64,000 nucleotides of DNA from Streptomyces sp. GKU 895 (GTDB lineage: Bacteria > Actinomycetota > Actinomycetes > Streptomycetales > Streptomycetaceae). The translations under genes were made by a program, and so were the position numbers. Position 1 is the first letter of the stretch; every line of letters begins with the position of its first letter. Below are positions 17,926 to 26,618 of this stretch, piece after piece. The notes beneath the pieces were generated by a model. That model did not search any database. It worked only from the letters and a program-made list of their open reading frames with translations, and was not told where the DNA came from. The DNA is taken from contig MWJO01000031.1 in assembly GCA_002027195.1 (NCBI GenBank), forward strand, positions 1 through 64,000, in the 5' to 3' direction.

Positions 17926-18939
17926 TCATCCGGCCCCCAGCGGCGGGGCCGCCTTGCCGCCCGCGTCCAGATAGGCCTGGGGCGGGTTGAGGCGCTGGCC
18001 CGGGAAGCCGCCCTTCTCGTACTTGAGGAGCTTCTTCGCCTTCTCGGGGTCCGTCTCGCCCTCGCCGTACGCCGGGCAGAGCGGGGCGATGGGGCAGGCG
18101 CCGCAGGCGGGCTTGCGGGCGTGGCAGATGCGGCGGCCGTGCCAGATGACGTGGTGGGAGAGGTCGGTCCAGTCGCTCTTCGGGAACAGCGCGCCGACCG
18201 CGGCCTCGATCTTGTCGGGGTCGGTCTCGTCCGTCCACTGCCAGCGCCGCACCAGCCGCTGGAAGTGCGTGTCCACGGTGATGCCGGGCCGCCCGAAGGC
18301 GTTGCCGAGGACCACGAACGCGGTCTTGCGGCCGACGCCGGGCAGCTTGACGAGGTCCTCCAGCTTGCCGGGCACCTCGCCGCCGAACTGCTCCACCAGC
18401 GCCTTCGACAGCCCTATGACCGACTTGGTCTTGGCCCGGAAGAACCCGGTCGGGCGGAGGATCTCCTCGACCTCCTCGGGGTTGGCGGCGGCCAGGTCCT
18501 CGGGGGTGGGGTACTTGGCGAAGAGCGCCGGGGTCGTCTGATTGACCCTCAGGTCGGTGGTCTGGGCCGACAGGACCGTGGCGACGACGAGCTCGAAGGG
18601 GTTGGTGAAGTCCAACTCGGGGTGGGCGTACGGATAGACCTCGGCCAGTTCGCGGTTGATACGGCGGGCGCGGCGGACCAGGGCGGTGGCGGACTCGGCT
18701 CTGGCGGGCTTGACGGCCACCTTCTTCGCCGGGGCGGCCTTCTTCACGGCGACCTTCTTGGCGGCAGCCTTCTGCACAGCCTCCGGGGCCTTCTTCACCG
18801 CAGCCTTCCTTGTCGCTTTTACGGCTTTCTTCGCTTTGCTCTTTCCGCCACCGGAGTTCTGTTCGCCCACAGCGGAATCCCGATGTGCAACCACCCGTCC
18901 AGCCCCCTTGGCCTGTGTTCTCACCGGCGATTTGGACAC
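17926..18939 (-). CDS. nth: Endonuclease III with Lys/Ala-rich N-terminal tail
   Basis: DNA glycosylase/AP lyase for oxidised pyrimidines. The catalytic part (about residues 100-310) has the HhH motif LPGVGRKTA with the Schiff-base lysine, VDTHFQRLVRR with the catalytic Asp, and a 4Fe-4S site CHARKPACGACPIAPLC (C-x6-C-x2-C-x5-C). The first about 100 residues are extra: a histone-H1-like Lys/Ala repeat (KKAVKATRKAAVKKAP) that may raise DNA affinity. Length 337 aa against about 211 in E. coli. An internal start is possible. Confidence 0.93.
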   Translation of the reverse strand: MSKSPVRTQAKGAGRVVAHRDSAVGEQNSGGGKSKAKKAVKATRKAAVKKAPEAVQKAAAKKVAVKKAAPAKKVAVKPARAESATALVRRARRINRELAEVYPYAHPELDFTNPFELVVATVLSAQTTDLRVNQTTPALFAKYPTPEDLAAANPEEVEEILRPTGFFRAKTKSVIGLSKALVEQFGGEVPGKLEDLVKLPGVGRKTAFVVLGNAFGRPGITVDTHFQRLVRRWQWTDETDPDKIEAAVGALFPKSDWTDLSHHVIWHGRRICHARKPACGACPIAPLCPAYGEGETDPEKAKKLLKYEKGGFPGQRLNPPQAYLDAGGKAAPPLGAG

Positions 18940-19041
18940 CCGGCCAGCCTAAAGCCCGACACCGACAATCGCCCCGGACCCAGGAGATCGGCCCCCGATT
19001 GGACCCCTGCCGCTTACCTCAGGACAGGTGTGCGGCATCCT

Positions 19042-19055
19042 TGTGACAGATCACA
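19042..19055. promoter_or_regulatory. Crp-binding-site-like palindrome upstream of crp
   Basis: TGTGACAGATCACA, containing GTG-N6-CAC, the half-sites reported for Streptomyces Crp. It lies about 90 bp before the crp start, suggesting autoregulation (inference). Confidence 0.5.
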
Positions 19056-19146
19056 CTGTTTGGACCGTCCGGCAAAATGGGGACCACGGTCCCCTGGTAC
19101 CAAGGGGGAGAAAGATCCCCTGAGCAGGTCGACAAGGAGAGAACTC

Positions 19147-19821
19147 GTGGACGACGTCCTCCGGCGCAACCCGCTCTTCGCGGCACTCGACGACGAGCAG
19201 GCCGCGGAGCTGCGCGCCTCCATGAGTGAGGTGACTCTCGCTCGCGGCGACTCCCTCTTCCACGAGGGCGACCCCGGCGACCGGCTCTACGTCGTCACCG
19301 AGGGCAAGGTCAAGCTCCACCGCACCTCCCCCGACGGCCGCGAGAACATGCTCGCCGTCGTCGGCCCCGGCGAGCTGATCGGCGAGCTGTCGCTGTTCGA
19401 CCCGGGCCCGCGCACGGCGACCGCCACCGCGCTGACCGAGGTCAAGCTGCTCGGCCTCGGCCACGGCGACCTCCAGCCCTGGCTGAACGTCCGCCCCGAG
19501 GTCGCCGGCGCTCTGCTGCGCGCCGTGGCCCGTCGGCTGCGCAAGACCAACGACCAGATGTCCGACCTGGTGTTCTCGGACGTCCCCGGCCGTGTCGCCC
19601 GTGCGCTCCTGGACCTGTCCCGCCGCTTCGGCGTGCAGTCCGAGGAGGGCATCCACGTCGTCCACGACCTCACGCAGGAGGAGCTGGCCCAGCTGGTCGG
19701 CGCGTCCCGCGAGACGGTCAACAAGGCCCTCGCCGACTTCGCCCAGCGCGGGTGGCTCCGCCTGGAGGCGCGTGCGGTGATCCTGCTGGACGTGGAGCGG
19801 CTCGCGAAGCGCTCGCGCTGA
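19147..19821 (+). CDS. crp: Crp/Fnr-family transcriptional regulator
   Basis: 224 aa from GTG 19147 with AAGGAGAG upstream. The N-terminal cNMP-binding barrel shows GELIGELSLFDPGPRTATATA, which has the PBC residues G-E-L and R-T-A-T-A. The C-terminal winged helix has LTQEELAQLVGASRETVNKALADFAQRGWL. This is the Streptomyces Crp (SCO3571 family), linked to germination and antibiotic control. Confidence 0.94.
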   Translation: MDDVLRRNPLFAALDDEQAAELRASMSEVTLARGDSLFHEGDPGDRLYVVTEGKVKLHRTSPDGRENMLAVVGPGELIGELSLFDPGPRTATATALTEVKLLGLGHGDLQPWLNVRPEVAGALLRAVARRLRKTNDQMSDLVFSDVPGRVARALLDLSRRFGVQSEEGIHVVHDLTQEELAQLVGASRETVNKALADFAQRGWLRLEARAVILLDVERLAKRSR

Positions 19822-19837
19822 CCGCAGGGGTCTTTCA

Positions 19838-19859
19838 GGGGGCTGGGGCCCCAGCCCCC
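19838..19859. repeat. 22-bp perfect GC palindrome after crp
   Basis: A perfect palindrome of G5-C-T-G4 followed by its complement, with a C/T-rich spacer leading to AAACGCCGGACGGGC. This combination recurs between genes in many Streptomyces genomes and may act as a transcription terminator despite lacking a U-tract. Confidence 0.6.
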
Positions 19860-19905
19860 GCACGGCCTCGTCCTCAAACGCCGGACGGGCTGCTGTAGTT
19901 GTCCC

Positions 19906-20727
19906 ATGTCTGAAAATGTGCCCTCCAGAGGTCTCGACCCACAGGGCTACATCGCGCGCGAAGGCTCCCTCGCGCGCGTGCCGCACGCCTTCCGTCCCGT
20001 CGTCGCCATGGCACGGGACCGGCTGCTGGACGTCTTCGGGTCCCGGCTGCACAGCGCCTACCTCTACGGCTCGATCCCGCGCGGCACCGCGCGCGTGGGC
20101 CGCAGCGACCTCGATCTGCTGGTCGCCCTGCGCGAGGAGCCCACGGAGGCCGACCGGGACGCCGTACGGGCCCTCGGGGACGCGCTCGACAAGGAGTTCC
20201 CGGAGATCGACGGCGTCGGGACACTGCTCTACAGCCGGGCGCGCCTCCTGAGCGAGCCGGAGACCTACGACCTCGGCTGGTTCGTGGCCTGCCTCTGCAC
20301 GCCGCTCCTCGGTGACGACCTGGCCGAATACCTGCCGCGCTACCGCCCCGACTCGCTCCTGGCCCGCGAGACCAACGGCGACCTCGCCCTGCTGCTCCCG
20401 CGCTGGCGCGCCCGCATCGAGGCCGCGGGCGACTCCGAGGCGGCCCTGCGCCCCCTCGTCCGCTTCATGTCCCGCCACCTCGTCCGCACCGGCTTCACGC
20501 TCGTCATGCCCCGCTGGAACGGCTGGACGAGCGACCTGGGCGAGATGGCGGCGGCGTTCGGCACGTGCTACCCCGAGCGGGCCGAGCAGCTGCGCGAGGC
20601 GGCCGTACGCGGCCACGAGCCGACCGGGGACCGGGCCGTCCTGCTGTCGTATGTCGACGACCTGGGCCCCTGGCTCGCGGACGAGTACGCGCGCGTGCAC
20701 GGCGTGAAGGCACCGCGCCCCGACTAG
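19906..20727 (+). CDS. Nucleotidyltransferase-fold protein
   Basis: 273 aa. YLYGSIPRGTARVGRSDLDLLVAL has the NT-fold signature GS-x(n)-D-x-D. An alpha-helical second half (RPLVRFMSRHLVRTGF) fits the aminoglycoside adenylyltransferase-like group. No substrate can be assigned, and resistance is not implied by the sequence. Confidence 0.72.
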   Translation: MSENVPSRGLDPQGYIAREGSLARVPHAFRPVVAMARDRLLDVFGSRLHSAYLYGSIPRGTARVGRSDLDLLVALREEPTEADRDAVRALGDALDKEFPEIDGVGTLLYSRARLLSEPETYDLGWFVACLCTPLLGDDLAEYLPRYRPDSLLARETNGDLALLLPRWRARIEAAGDSEAALRPLVRFMSRHLVRTGFTLVMPRWNGWTSDLGEMAAAFGTCYPERAEQLREAAVRGHEPTGDRAVLLSYVDDLGPWLADEYARVHGVKAPRPD

Positions 20728-20739
20728 GGCCTCCCGGGG

Positions 20740-21570
20740 CTAGATGAGCCCGTGCTCCTCCAGATAGTCCATCTGCGCCCGCACCGACAGCTCCGCCGCC
20801 GGCCACAGGGAGCGGTCCACGTCGGCGTAGACGTGGGCGACGACCTGGGACGGGGTCCGGTAGCCGTCCTCCACCGCCGTCTCCACCTGGGCGAGCCGAT
20901 GGGCGCGGTGGGCGAGGTAGAACTCGACGGCGCCCTGGGCGTCCTCCAGGACGGGGCCGTGGCCGGGCAGGACCGTGTGGACGCCGTCGTCGACCGTGAG
21001 GGACCGCAGCCGGCGCAGGGAGTCCAGATAGTCGCCCAGGCGGCCGTCGGGGTGCGCCACGACCGTCGTACCGCGGCCCAGGATGGTGTCACCGGTCAGG
21101 ACCGCCTGATCGGCCGGGAGATGGAAGCACAGGGAGTCGGAGGTATGGCCCGGAGTCGGCACGACCCTGAGCTCCAGGCCGCCGACGGTGACGACGTCCC
21201 CGGCCGCCAGCCCCTCGTCGCCGAGCCGCAGCGCCGGGTCCAGGGCACGCACGCGCGTGCCGGTCAGCTCGGCGAACCGGGCGGCGCCCTCGGCGTGGTC
21301 CGGGTGACCGTGGGTCAGCAGGGTGAGCGCGACGCGCTTGCCGGCCTTCTCGGCGGTGTCGACGACGTGGCCCAGGTGGCCCTCGTCGAGCGGTCCGGGG
21401 TCGACCACGACGGCCAGTTCGGAGTCGGGCTCGGCGAGGATCCAGGTGTTCGTGCCGTCCAGGGTCATCGCGGACGCGTTGGGCGCCAGCACGTTCACGG
21501 CCCGCGGGGTGGCGGGGCCGGAGAGGACCCCGCCCCGGGGCTGGCCGGGAAGGGCTGCTGCGTCCGTCAT
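20740..21570 (-). CDS. Metallo-beta-lactamase-fold hydrolase
   Basis: 276 aa from ATG 21570, ATGA overlap with the Nudix gene upstream. Metal ligands: THGHPDHAEGAARF (HxHxDH), PTPGHTSDS, LTGDTILG, VLPGHGPVLED. The C-terminal HVYADVDRSLWPAAELSVRAQMDYLEEHGL is typical of the LACTB2/glyoxalase-II-like group. Substrate unknown. Probably one operon with the Nudix, DUF4177 and RidA genes. Confidence 0.85.
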   Translation of the reverse strand: MTDAAALPGQPRGGVLSGPATPRAVNVLAPNASAMTLDGTNTWILAEPDSELAVVVDPGPLDEGHLGHVVDTAEKAGKRVALTLLTHGHPDHAEGAARFAELTGTRVRALDPALRLGDEGLAAGDVVTVGGLELRVVPTPGHTSDSLCFHLPADQAVLTGDTILGRGTTVVAHPDGRLGDYLDSLRRLRSLTVDDGVHTVLPGHGPVLEDAQGAVEFYLAHRAHRLAQVETAVEDGYRTPSQVVAHVYADVDRSLWPAAELSVRAQMDYLEEHGLI

Positions 21571-22436
21571 GCCGTGGCTCCACCGGTCGGGATGTGCTTG
21601 GTGAACTCCTCGTGCCCCGGCCAGGACAGCACAATCTCCTCGCCGTCCAGCCTGGCCCGGGCCAGGACCGGGGTCAGATCGCGGGCGGGCGCCGCCGCGA
21701 GCGCCTCCGCAGCCGCCGAGTACCCGGTCAGCTGGCGCAGTGTCGCGATCGTGGGCGGCATCATCAGCAGCTCGCCCTTGTCGTACGCCGAGGCCGCGTC
21801 CGCCGGTGCGATCCACACCGTGCGGTCCGCCTCCGTGGAGGCGTTGCGGGTGCGCTGGCCGGCGGGCAGGGCGGCGACGAAGAACCAGGTGTCGTAGCGG
21901 CGCGACTCGAACTCCGGAGTGATCCAGCGCGTCCACGCCCCCAGCAGGTCCGAGCGCAGGACCAGGCCGCGGCGCTCCAGGAACCCGGCGAAGGACAGGT
22001 CCCGGGCGACCAGAGCCTCGCGGTCGGCCTCCCAGTCCGCGCCGGTGGTGTCCCCGACCACCGAGTCGGGGGTCTCACCGGCGAGAAGGACGCCTGCCTC
22101 CTCGTACGTCTCGCGGACGGCCGCGCAGACGATCGCCTGGGCCTCGGTCTCCGTGACGGCGAGCCTGCGTGACCACCACGCGCGCGTGGGGCCCGCCCAG
22201 CGGATCCGGTGGTCGTCGTCGCGCGGGTCGACGCCGCCGCCCGGATACGCGTACGCGCCTCCGGCGAAGGCCATGGAGGCGCGTCTGCGCAGCATGTGCA
22301 CGGCGGGGCCGGCGGCGGTGTCCTTCAGGAGCATGACCGTGGCCGCGCGCTTGGGGACGACCGGGGTGAGGGTGCCCTCCGCGAGCGCACGGATGCGTTC
22401 CGGCCAGTCCTGCGGAAACCACTGCCCATTCGCCAT
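21567..22436 (-). CDS. Nudix hydrolase, NUDT19-like
   Basis: 289 aa. AGGAYAYPGGGVDPRDDD followed by an insertion, then AAVRETYEEAGVLL gives the split Nudix box characteristic of NUDT19-like CoA diphosphatases. It couples by ATGA to the MBL-fold gene. Confidence 0.82.
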   Translation of the reverse strand: MANGQWFPQDWPERIRALAEGTLTPVVPKRAATVMLLKDTAAGPAVHMLRRRASMAFAGGAYAYPGGGVDPRDDDHRIRWAGPTRAWWSRRLAVTETEAQAIVCAAVRETYEEAGVLLAGETPDSVVGDTTGADWEADREALVARDLSFAGFLERRGLVLRSDLLGAWTRWITPEFESRRYDTWFFVAALPAGQRTRNASTEADRTVWIAPADAASAYDKGELLMMPPTIATLRQLTGYSAAAEALAAAPARDLTPVLARARLDGEEIVLSWPGHEEFTKHIPTGGATA

Positions 22437-22532
22437 GGGCGGAGGCTATCCCGTGGTGCGCGAATGTTCGAGAGGGGCCCGGAAGGGCCCGGAAGTGCGG
22501 CGATGCCGCCGTACGGGCCCGTAGGCGGCGCT

Positions 22533-23000
22533 CTACGCCTCCGTGAGCTCCACCTGGACCTCGACCTCCACCGGCGCGTCCAGCGGCAGCACGGCCACGC
22601 CCACGGCGCTGCGCGCGTGCACGCCCTTGTCGCCGAGGACCTCGCCGAGCAGCTCGCTGGCGCCGTTGATCACGCCGGGCTGGCCGGTGAAGTCCGCGGC
22701 CGAGGCCACGAACCCGACGACCTTCACCACGCGCGCGACCCGGTCCAGGTCACCGGCGACGGACTTGACGGCCGCCAGCGCGTTCAGGGCGCAGATGCGG
22801 GCCAGGTCCTTGGCCTCCTCCGCGGTGACCTCGGCGCCCACCTTGCCGGTGACCGGGAGCTTGCCCTCGACCATCGGCAGCTGGCCGGAGGTGTACACGT
22901 ACACGCCCGACTGGACGGCCGGCTGGTACGCGGCGAGCGGCGGCACCACCTCGGGCAGCGTCAGTCCGAGCTCGGCCAGCCGAGCCTCGACGGCGCTCAC
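22533..23000 (-). CDS. RidA family protein
   Basis: 155 aa from GTG 23000. YVYTSGQLPMVEGKLPVTGKVGAEVTAEEAKDLARICALNALAAVKSVAGDLDRVARVVKVVGFV is the YjgF/YER057c/UK114 fold, related to enamine/imine deaminases. The conserved active-site Arg is not obvious (VHARSAVGVAVLPLDAPVEVEV may supply it). GTGA overlap with the DUF4177 gene upstream. Confidence 0.85.
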   Translation of the reverse strand: MSAVEARLAELGLTLPEVVPPLAAYQPAVQSGVYVYTSGQLPMVEGKLPVTGKVGAEVTAEEAKDLARICALNALAAVKSVAGDLDRVARVVKVVGFVASAADFTGQPGVINGASELLGEVLGDKGVHARSAVGVAVLPLDAPVEVEVQVELTEA

Positions 23001-23155
23001 GCCTTCTCCCGCTTGAGGTAGGCCACCAGCTGCTCGGGGTTGTTCGGCCCGGGCACGACCTGGACGAGCTCCCAGCCGTCCTCGCCCCAGGTGTCCAGAA
23101 TCTGCTTCGTCGCGTGCACGAGCAGCGGCACAGTCGCGTATTCCCACTTGGTCAT
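22997..23155 (-). CDS. Small DUF4177 protein
   Basis: 52 aa: MTKWEYATVPLLVHATKQIL, then DTWGEDGWELVQVVPGP. The W-E-Y-x-T-V and DGWELVQV motifs are typical of DUF4177. Start ATG 23155 avoids running into the tandem-repeat region upstream. Coupled to ridA by GTGA. Function unknown. Confidence 0.82.
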   Translation of the reverse strand: MTKWEYATVPLLVHATKQILDTWGEDGWELVQVVPGPNNPEQLVAYLKREKA

Positions 23156-23189
23156 GTGGCCGACTCTAGCCGCTGGCCGGGCCCGGCTT

Positions 23190-23365
23190 CCCGGGCGTCG
23201 CCGCCCACAGGCTCCAGCCGTCGCCACCCACAGGCTCAGGCCGTCGCCACCCACAGGATCCGGCCATTGCCGCGCGCAGGCTCAGACCGTCCCCGCTCAC
23301 AGGCTCAGGCCGTTGCCGCGCGCACAGGCCCAGACCGGCGCCGCCCACCGGCTTCGGCGGTGGCC
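23190..23365. repeat. Degenerate tandem repeat, about 23-bp unit
   Basis: About seven imperfect copies of GTCGCCACCCACAGGCTCAG fill most of the gap between the DUF4177 gene and the first ArsA-type gene. Unit length varies by a few bases and drift increases rightwards. No protein function is apparent. Confidence 0.7.
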
Positions 23366-23386
23366 GGCCCGCGGGCTCCGGCCGGC

Positions 23387-23421
23387 TTGTCCACAGCCTG
23401 CTGCTTTGGCGCTTATCCACA
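23387..23421. promoter_or_regulatory. Two DnaA-box-like 9-mers in a 26-bp direct repeat
   Basis: TTGTCCACA (23387-23395) and TTATCCACA (23413-23421), each followed by GCCTGCTGCTT, so the boxes lie within a direct repeat. They sit 44-78 bp before the ArsA-type operon. DnaA binding is inferred only. Confidence 0.4.
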
Positions 23422-23464
23422 GCCTGCTGCTTGACGCGCACGCCGAGTGGTTACGCTCGAAGAC

Positions 23465-24442
23465 GTGAGCAGGCTCCAGGTCGTCAGCGGCAAGGGCGGA
23501 ACCGGTAAGACCACGGTGGCCGCAGCCCTCGCGCTGGCCCTGGCCGACGAGGGGAAGCGCACGCTTCTCGTCGAGGTCGAGGGCCGGCAGGGCATCGCAC
23601 AGCTCTTCGAGACGGAGGCATTGCCCTATGAGGAACGGAAGATCGCGGTAGCTCCCGGCGGCGGGGAGGTGTACGCCCTCGCCATCGACCCCGAACTGGC
23701 CCTTCTGGACTACCTCCAGATGTTCTACAAACTCGGCGGCGCGGGCCGCGCCCTGAAGAAGCTCGGCGCCATCGACTTCGCCACCACCATCGCGCCCGGC
23801 CTCAGGGACGTACTCCTGACCGGCAAGGCGTGCGAGGCGGTGCGCCGCAAGGAGAAGTCCGGGCGGTTCGCCTACGACTACGTCGTGATGGACGCCCCGC
23901 CCACCGGGCGCATCACGCGCTTCCTGAACGTGAACGACGAAGTGGCGGGGCTCGCCAAGATAGGGCCCATACACAATCAGGCGCAGGCCGTGATGCGGGT
24001 GCTGAAGTCGCCGGAGACGGCCGTGCACCTGGTGACGCTCCTGGAGGAGATGCCCGTCCAGGAGACCGCGGACGGCATCGCGGAGCTGCGGGCGGCGAAG
24101 CTGCCGGTGGGCCGGGTCATCGTGAACATGGTGCGCCCGGAGGTGTTGGACGCGGCCGAGCTGGAACTCGTACGCGGCACGGCGCGTTCTTCCTTCGCGC
24201 AGGCGCTGTCCGCCGCGGGGCTCGGCGGGGCGCGGCGCGGTGGGCATGCCGAGCGGCTGGTGGACCCGCTCCTGGCCCAGGCCGAGGAGTACGCCGAGCG
24301 GTACGCGCTGGAGCACGAACAGCGTGCGGTGCTCGGCGAACTGGGCCTGCCGCTGCATGAACTGCCGCTGCTCGCCGAGGGAATGGACCTGGCGGGCTTG
24401 TACCAACTGGCCAAGGAACTGCGGAAGCAGGGGATGTCATGA
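23465..24442 (+). CDS. ArsA/Get3-like ATPase, first of a pair
   Basis: P-loop ATPase (SCO3577 family). VVSGKGGTGKTTVAAAL is the deviant Walker A at the N-terminus, then VEVEGRQGIAQLFE and YDYVVMDAPPTGRITRFL (switch I/II). About 325 aa, half the size of two-domain ArsA. Start GTG 23465 chosen, with GTG 23447 possible; a TTGACG hexamer at 23431 could be the -35 of a nearly leaderless transcript. The neighbour overlaps by ATGA, so the two products may form a heterodimer. No arsenic genes are near. Confidence 0.85.
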   Translation: MSRLQVVSGKGGTGKTTVAAALALALADEGKRTLLVEVEGRQGIAQLFETEALPYEERKIAVAPGGGEVYALAIDPELALLDYLQMFYKLGGAGRALKKLGAIDFATTIAPGLRDVLLTGKACEAVRRKEKSGRFAYDYVVMDAPPTGRITRFLNVNDEVAGLAKIGPIHNQAQAVMRVLKSPETAVHLVTLLEEMPVQETADGIAELRAAKLPVGRVIVNMVRPEVLDAAELELVRGTARSSFAQALSAAGLGGARRGGHAERLVDPLLAQAEEYAERYALEHEQRAVLGELGLPLHELPLLAEGMDLAGLYQLAKELRKQGMS

Positions 24443-25746
24443 GCCCGGACGCCGAGCGGCAGCACCGCCTCTCCCACGCGCGCGTGCTCGATCTCGACCC
24501 CGTGCTCGACGACCCGGCGACCCGCATCGTGGTGTGCTGCGGGTCGGGCGGCGTCGGCAAGACCACGACCGCGGCGGCGCTCGGGCTGCGGGCCGCCGAG
24601 CGGGGCCGCAAGGTGGTCGTGCTGACCATCGACCCGGCCCGCCGGCTCGCCCAGTCCATGGGCATCGACTCCCTGGACAACACCCCGCGCCGGGTGAAGG
24701 GCGTCGAGGGCGACGGCGAGCTGCACGCGATGATGCTCGACATGAAGCGCACCTTCGACGAGATCGTCGAGGCGCACGCGGACCCCGCGCGGGCCTCCGC
24801 GATCCTGGGCAACCCCTTCTACCAGTCCCTCTCGGCGGGCTTCGCGGGCACGCAGGAGTACATGGCGATGGAGAAGCTGGGGCAGCTGCGGGCGCGCGAC
24901 GAGTGGGACCTGATCGTCGTCGACACCCCGCCGTCCCGGTCCGCCCTGGACTTCCTGGACGCGCCCAAGCGGCTGGGGTCCTTCCTCGACGGCCGGCTCA
25001 TCCGGCTGCTCACCGCCCCGGCCAAACTGGGCGGCCGCGCGGGGATGAAGTTCCTCAACGTCGGGATGTCGATGATGACCGGCACCCTCGGCAAGCTGCT
25101 GGGGGGCCAGCTGCTCAAGGACGTCCAGACGTTCGTCTCCGCGATGGACACCACCTTCGGCGGCTTCCGTACGCGCGCGGACGCCACGTACAAGCTGCTC
25201 CAGGCGCCCGGGACCGCCTTCCTGGTGGTCGCCGCGCCCGAGCGGGACGCGCTGCGCGAGGCCGCCTACTTCGTGGAGCGGCTCGCGGCCGAGGACATGC
25301 CGCTCGCCGGGCTGGTGCTCAACCGGGTCCACGGCAGCGGCGCCGCCCGGCTGTCGGCCGAGCGGGCACTCGCCGCCGCGGAGGATCTCGACCTGGTGGG
25401 CGACCGCGCCGCGGAAAATCTTGAAGAGGCCCGCATTGTCGATCAGGAGGACGGGAAAGCTGGAGTTCGTAACTCTCCCGACACAGACGGCAGTTCAGGT
25501 TCCCCCACCTCGGACCCGACCGTCCCACAACTCACCGCAGGCCTGCTGAGGCTGCATGCCGAGCGTATGCAGCTGCTCTCCCGCGAGCAGCGCACGCGTG
25601 ACCGCTTCACCGCGCTCCACCCCGAGGTGGCGGTGGCAGAGGTGGCCGCGCTGCCCGGCGACGTCCATGACCTCGCGGGGCTGCGGGACATCGGGGCACG
25701 GCTCGCGGCCGGCCGGCCGGAGCTGCCCGAGACCACCGACGACTGA
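24439..25746 (+). CDS. ArsA/Get3-like ATPase, second of a pair
   Basis: 435 aa (SCO3578 family). VVCCGSGGVGKTTTAAALGLRAAE, VLTIDPARRLAQSMG, and WDLIVVDTPPSRSALDFLDAP. Compared with its partner it has a longer C-terminus after residue 320 with a Ser/Thr/Pro-rich linker and a helical tail. Because both genes lie directly upstream of wblA in actinobacteria, a role with the developmental regulator is sometimes suspected, but the client is unknown. Confidence 0.86.
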   Translation: MSPDAERQHRLSHARVLDLDPVLDDPATRIVVCCGSGGVGKTTTAAALGLRAAERGRKVVVLTIDPARRLAQSMGIDSLDNTPRRVKGVEGDGELHAMMLDMKRTFDEIVEAHADPARASAILGNPFYQSLSAGFAGTQEYMAMEKLGQLRARDEWDLIVVDTPPSRSALDFLDAPKRLGSFLDGRLIRLLTAPAKLGGRAGMKFLNVGMSMMTGTLGKLLGGQLLKDVQTFVSAMDTTFGGFRTRADATYKLLQAPGTAFLVVAAPERDALREAAYFVERLAAEDMPLAGLVLNRVHGSGAARLSAERALAAAEDLDLVGDRAAENLEEARIVDQEDGKAGVRNSPDTDGSSGSPTSDPTVPQLTAGLLRLHAERMQLLSREQRTRDRFTALHPEVAVAEVAALPGDVHDLAGLRDIGARLAAGRPELPETTDD

Positions 25747-25805
25747 GCCGACCGGCGACGGTGCCGATGGACGACCGAGCCGGACCGATGGCTGAGCCGG
25801 TGGGC

Positions 25806-26144
25806 TCAGCTCACCGCCGCGAAGTTCTCGTACACCTCGTCGTCGTCGAGGGGCAGGATGCCGACCCCTCGTTCGTACTCCAGGCGCGCTGTCTCCAGAA
25901 GCCGGCGCCATGAAGTGACAGTTGGCCGCCTGCGCAGCAGTGCGCGGCGCTCCCGCTCCGTCATGCCTCCCCACACGCCGAACTCGACGCGGTTGTCGAG
26001 CGCATCGGCCAGGCACTCGGTCCGCACCGGGCATCCGGTGCACACCGCCTTGGCCCTGTTCTGCGCTGCTCCTTGAACGAACAGTTCATCCGGATCGGTA
26101 GTGCGGCAGGCCGCCTGCGCACTCCAGTCGGTTACCCAGCCCAT
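25806..26144 (-). CDS. wblA: WhiB-family iron-sulfur regulator WblA
   Basis: 112 aa from ATG 26144 (MGWVTDWSAQAACRT), the length of known WblA. Four cluster cysteines: AACRT, AVCTGCPVRTEC (C-x2-C-x5-C). The GVWGG turn is followed by basic RRALLRRRP for DNA contact. WblA is a pleiotropic regulator of development and antibiotic production (SCO3579 family). Confidence 0.95.
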   Translation of the reverse strand: MGWVTDWSAQAACRTTDPDELFVQGAAQNRAKAVCTGCPVRTECLADALDNRVEFGVWGGMTERERRALLRRRPTVTSWRRLLETARLEYERGVGILPLDDDEVYENFAAVS

Positions 26145-26618
26145 ACCGGCGCCGTCCTCTCCCGAATCGAGGCTCCCCCACGGCGGCAGCGGCATATTCA
26201 CCGCCGCCAGTTGAGGACGTTACGGAAGGTGGGCACAGCGCAACACCCCCTTCGGGCCCAATCTTGAATGGCCCGAACGGACTATGCGTAAGCGGCAGAT
26301 CACCCGGGGGAGTGAGCCCGCGACATGCGCGACCATCCCGGCAAAGCGGGACAGTTCTGTTGAGTCACAACGGGCACCTGGTGACACACAAGGCGGATTC
26401 GGACACGCCCCCACCAGAAAGTCGGGGAACCTCCGGAACGATTCGGGGTCGCCGGACGTATTGATACGTGGCCGCACTGCTGTGACAGTTGAGAGCAGCT
26501 TAGGCCAAGGCCTGCGCGCGTGTCCGGCGAATGAGAAGGCAGAGTCTCTCTTTGCCATGCGCTCGAAACGGCCTGTGCACTTCGTCGAACGCTCATGAGT
26601 ACGGATTAGGCTGCCCCC
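26145..26618. other. Divergent regulatory region, wblA / PBP
   Basis: About 475 bp without a credible gene. AT-richer patches near 26345-26400 and 26455-26510 probably contain the divergent promoters. wblA is known in other species for a long upstream region bound by developmental regulators. No specific box could be assigned by eye. Confidence 0.4.

Noticed and set aside
23465..25746. Arsenic resistance operon
   Set aside because: The ArsA-type ATPases lack arsB/arsD/arsC neighbours and the metal-binding cysteines of ArsA are not evident; they are the conserved wblA-adjacent pair.
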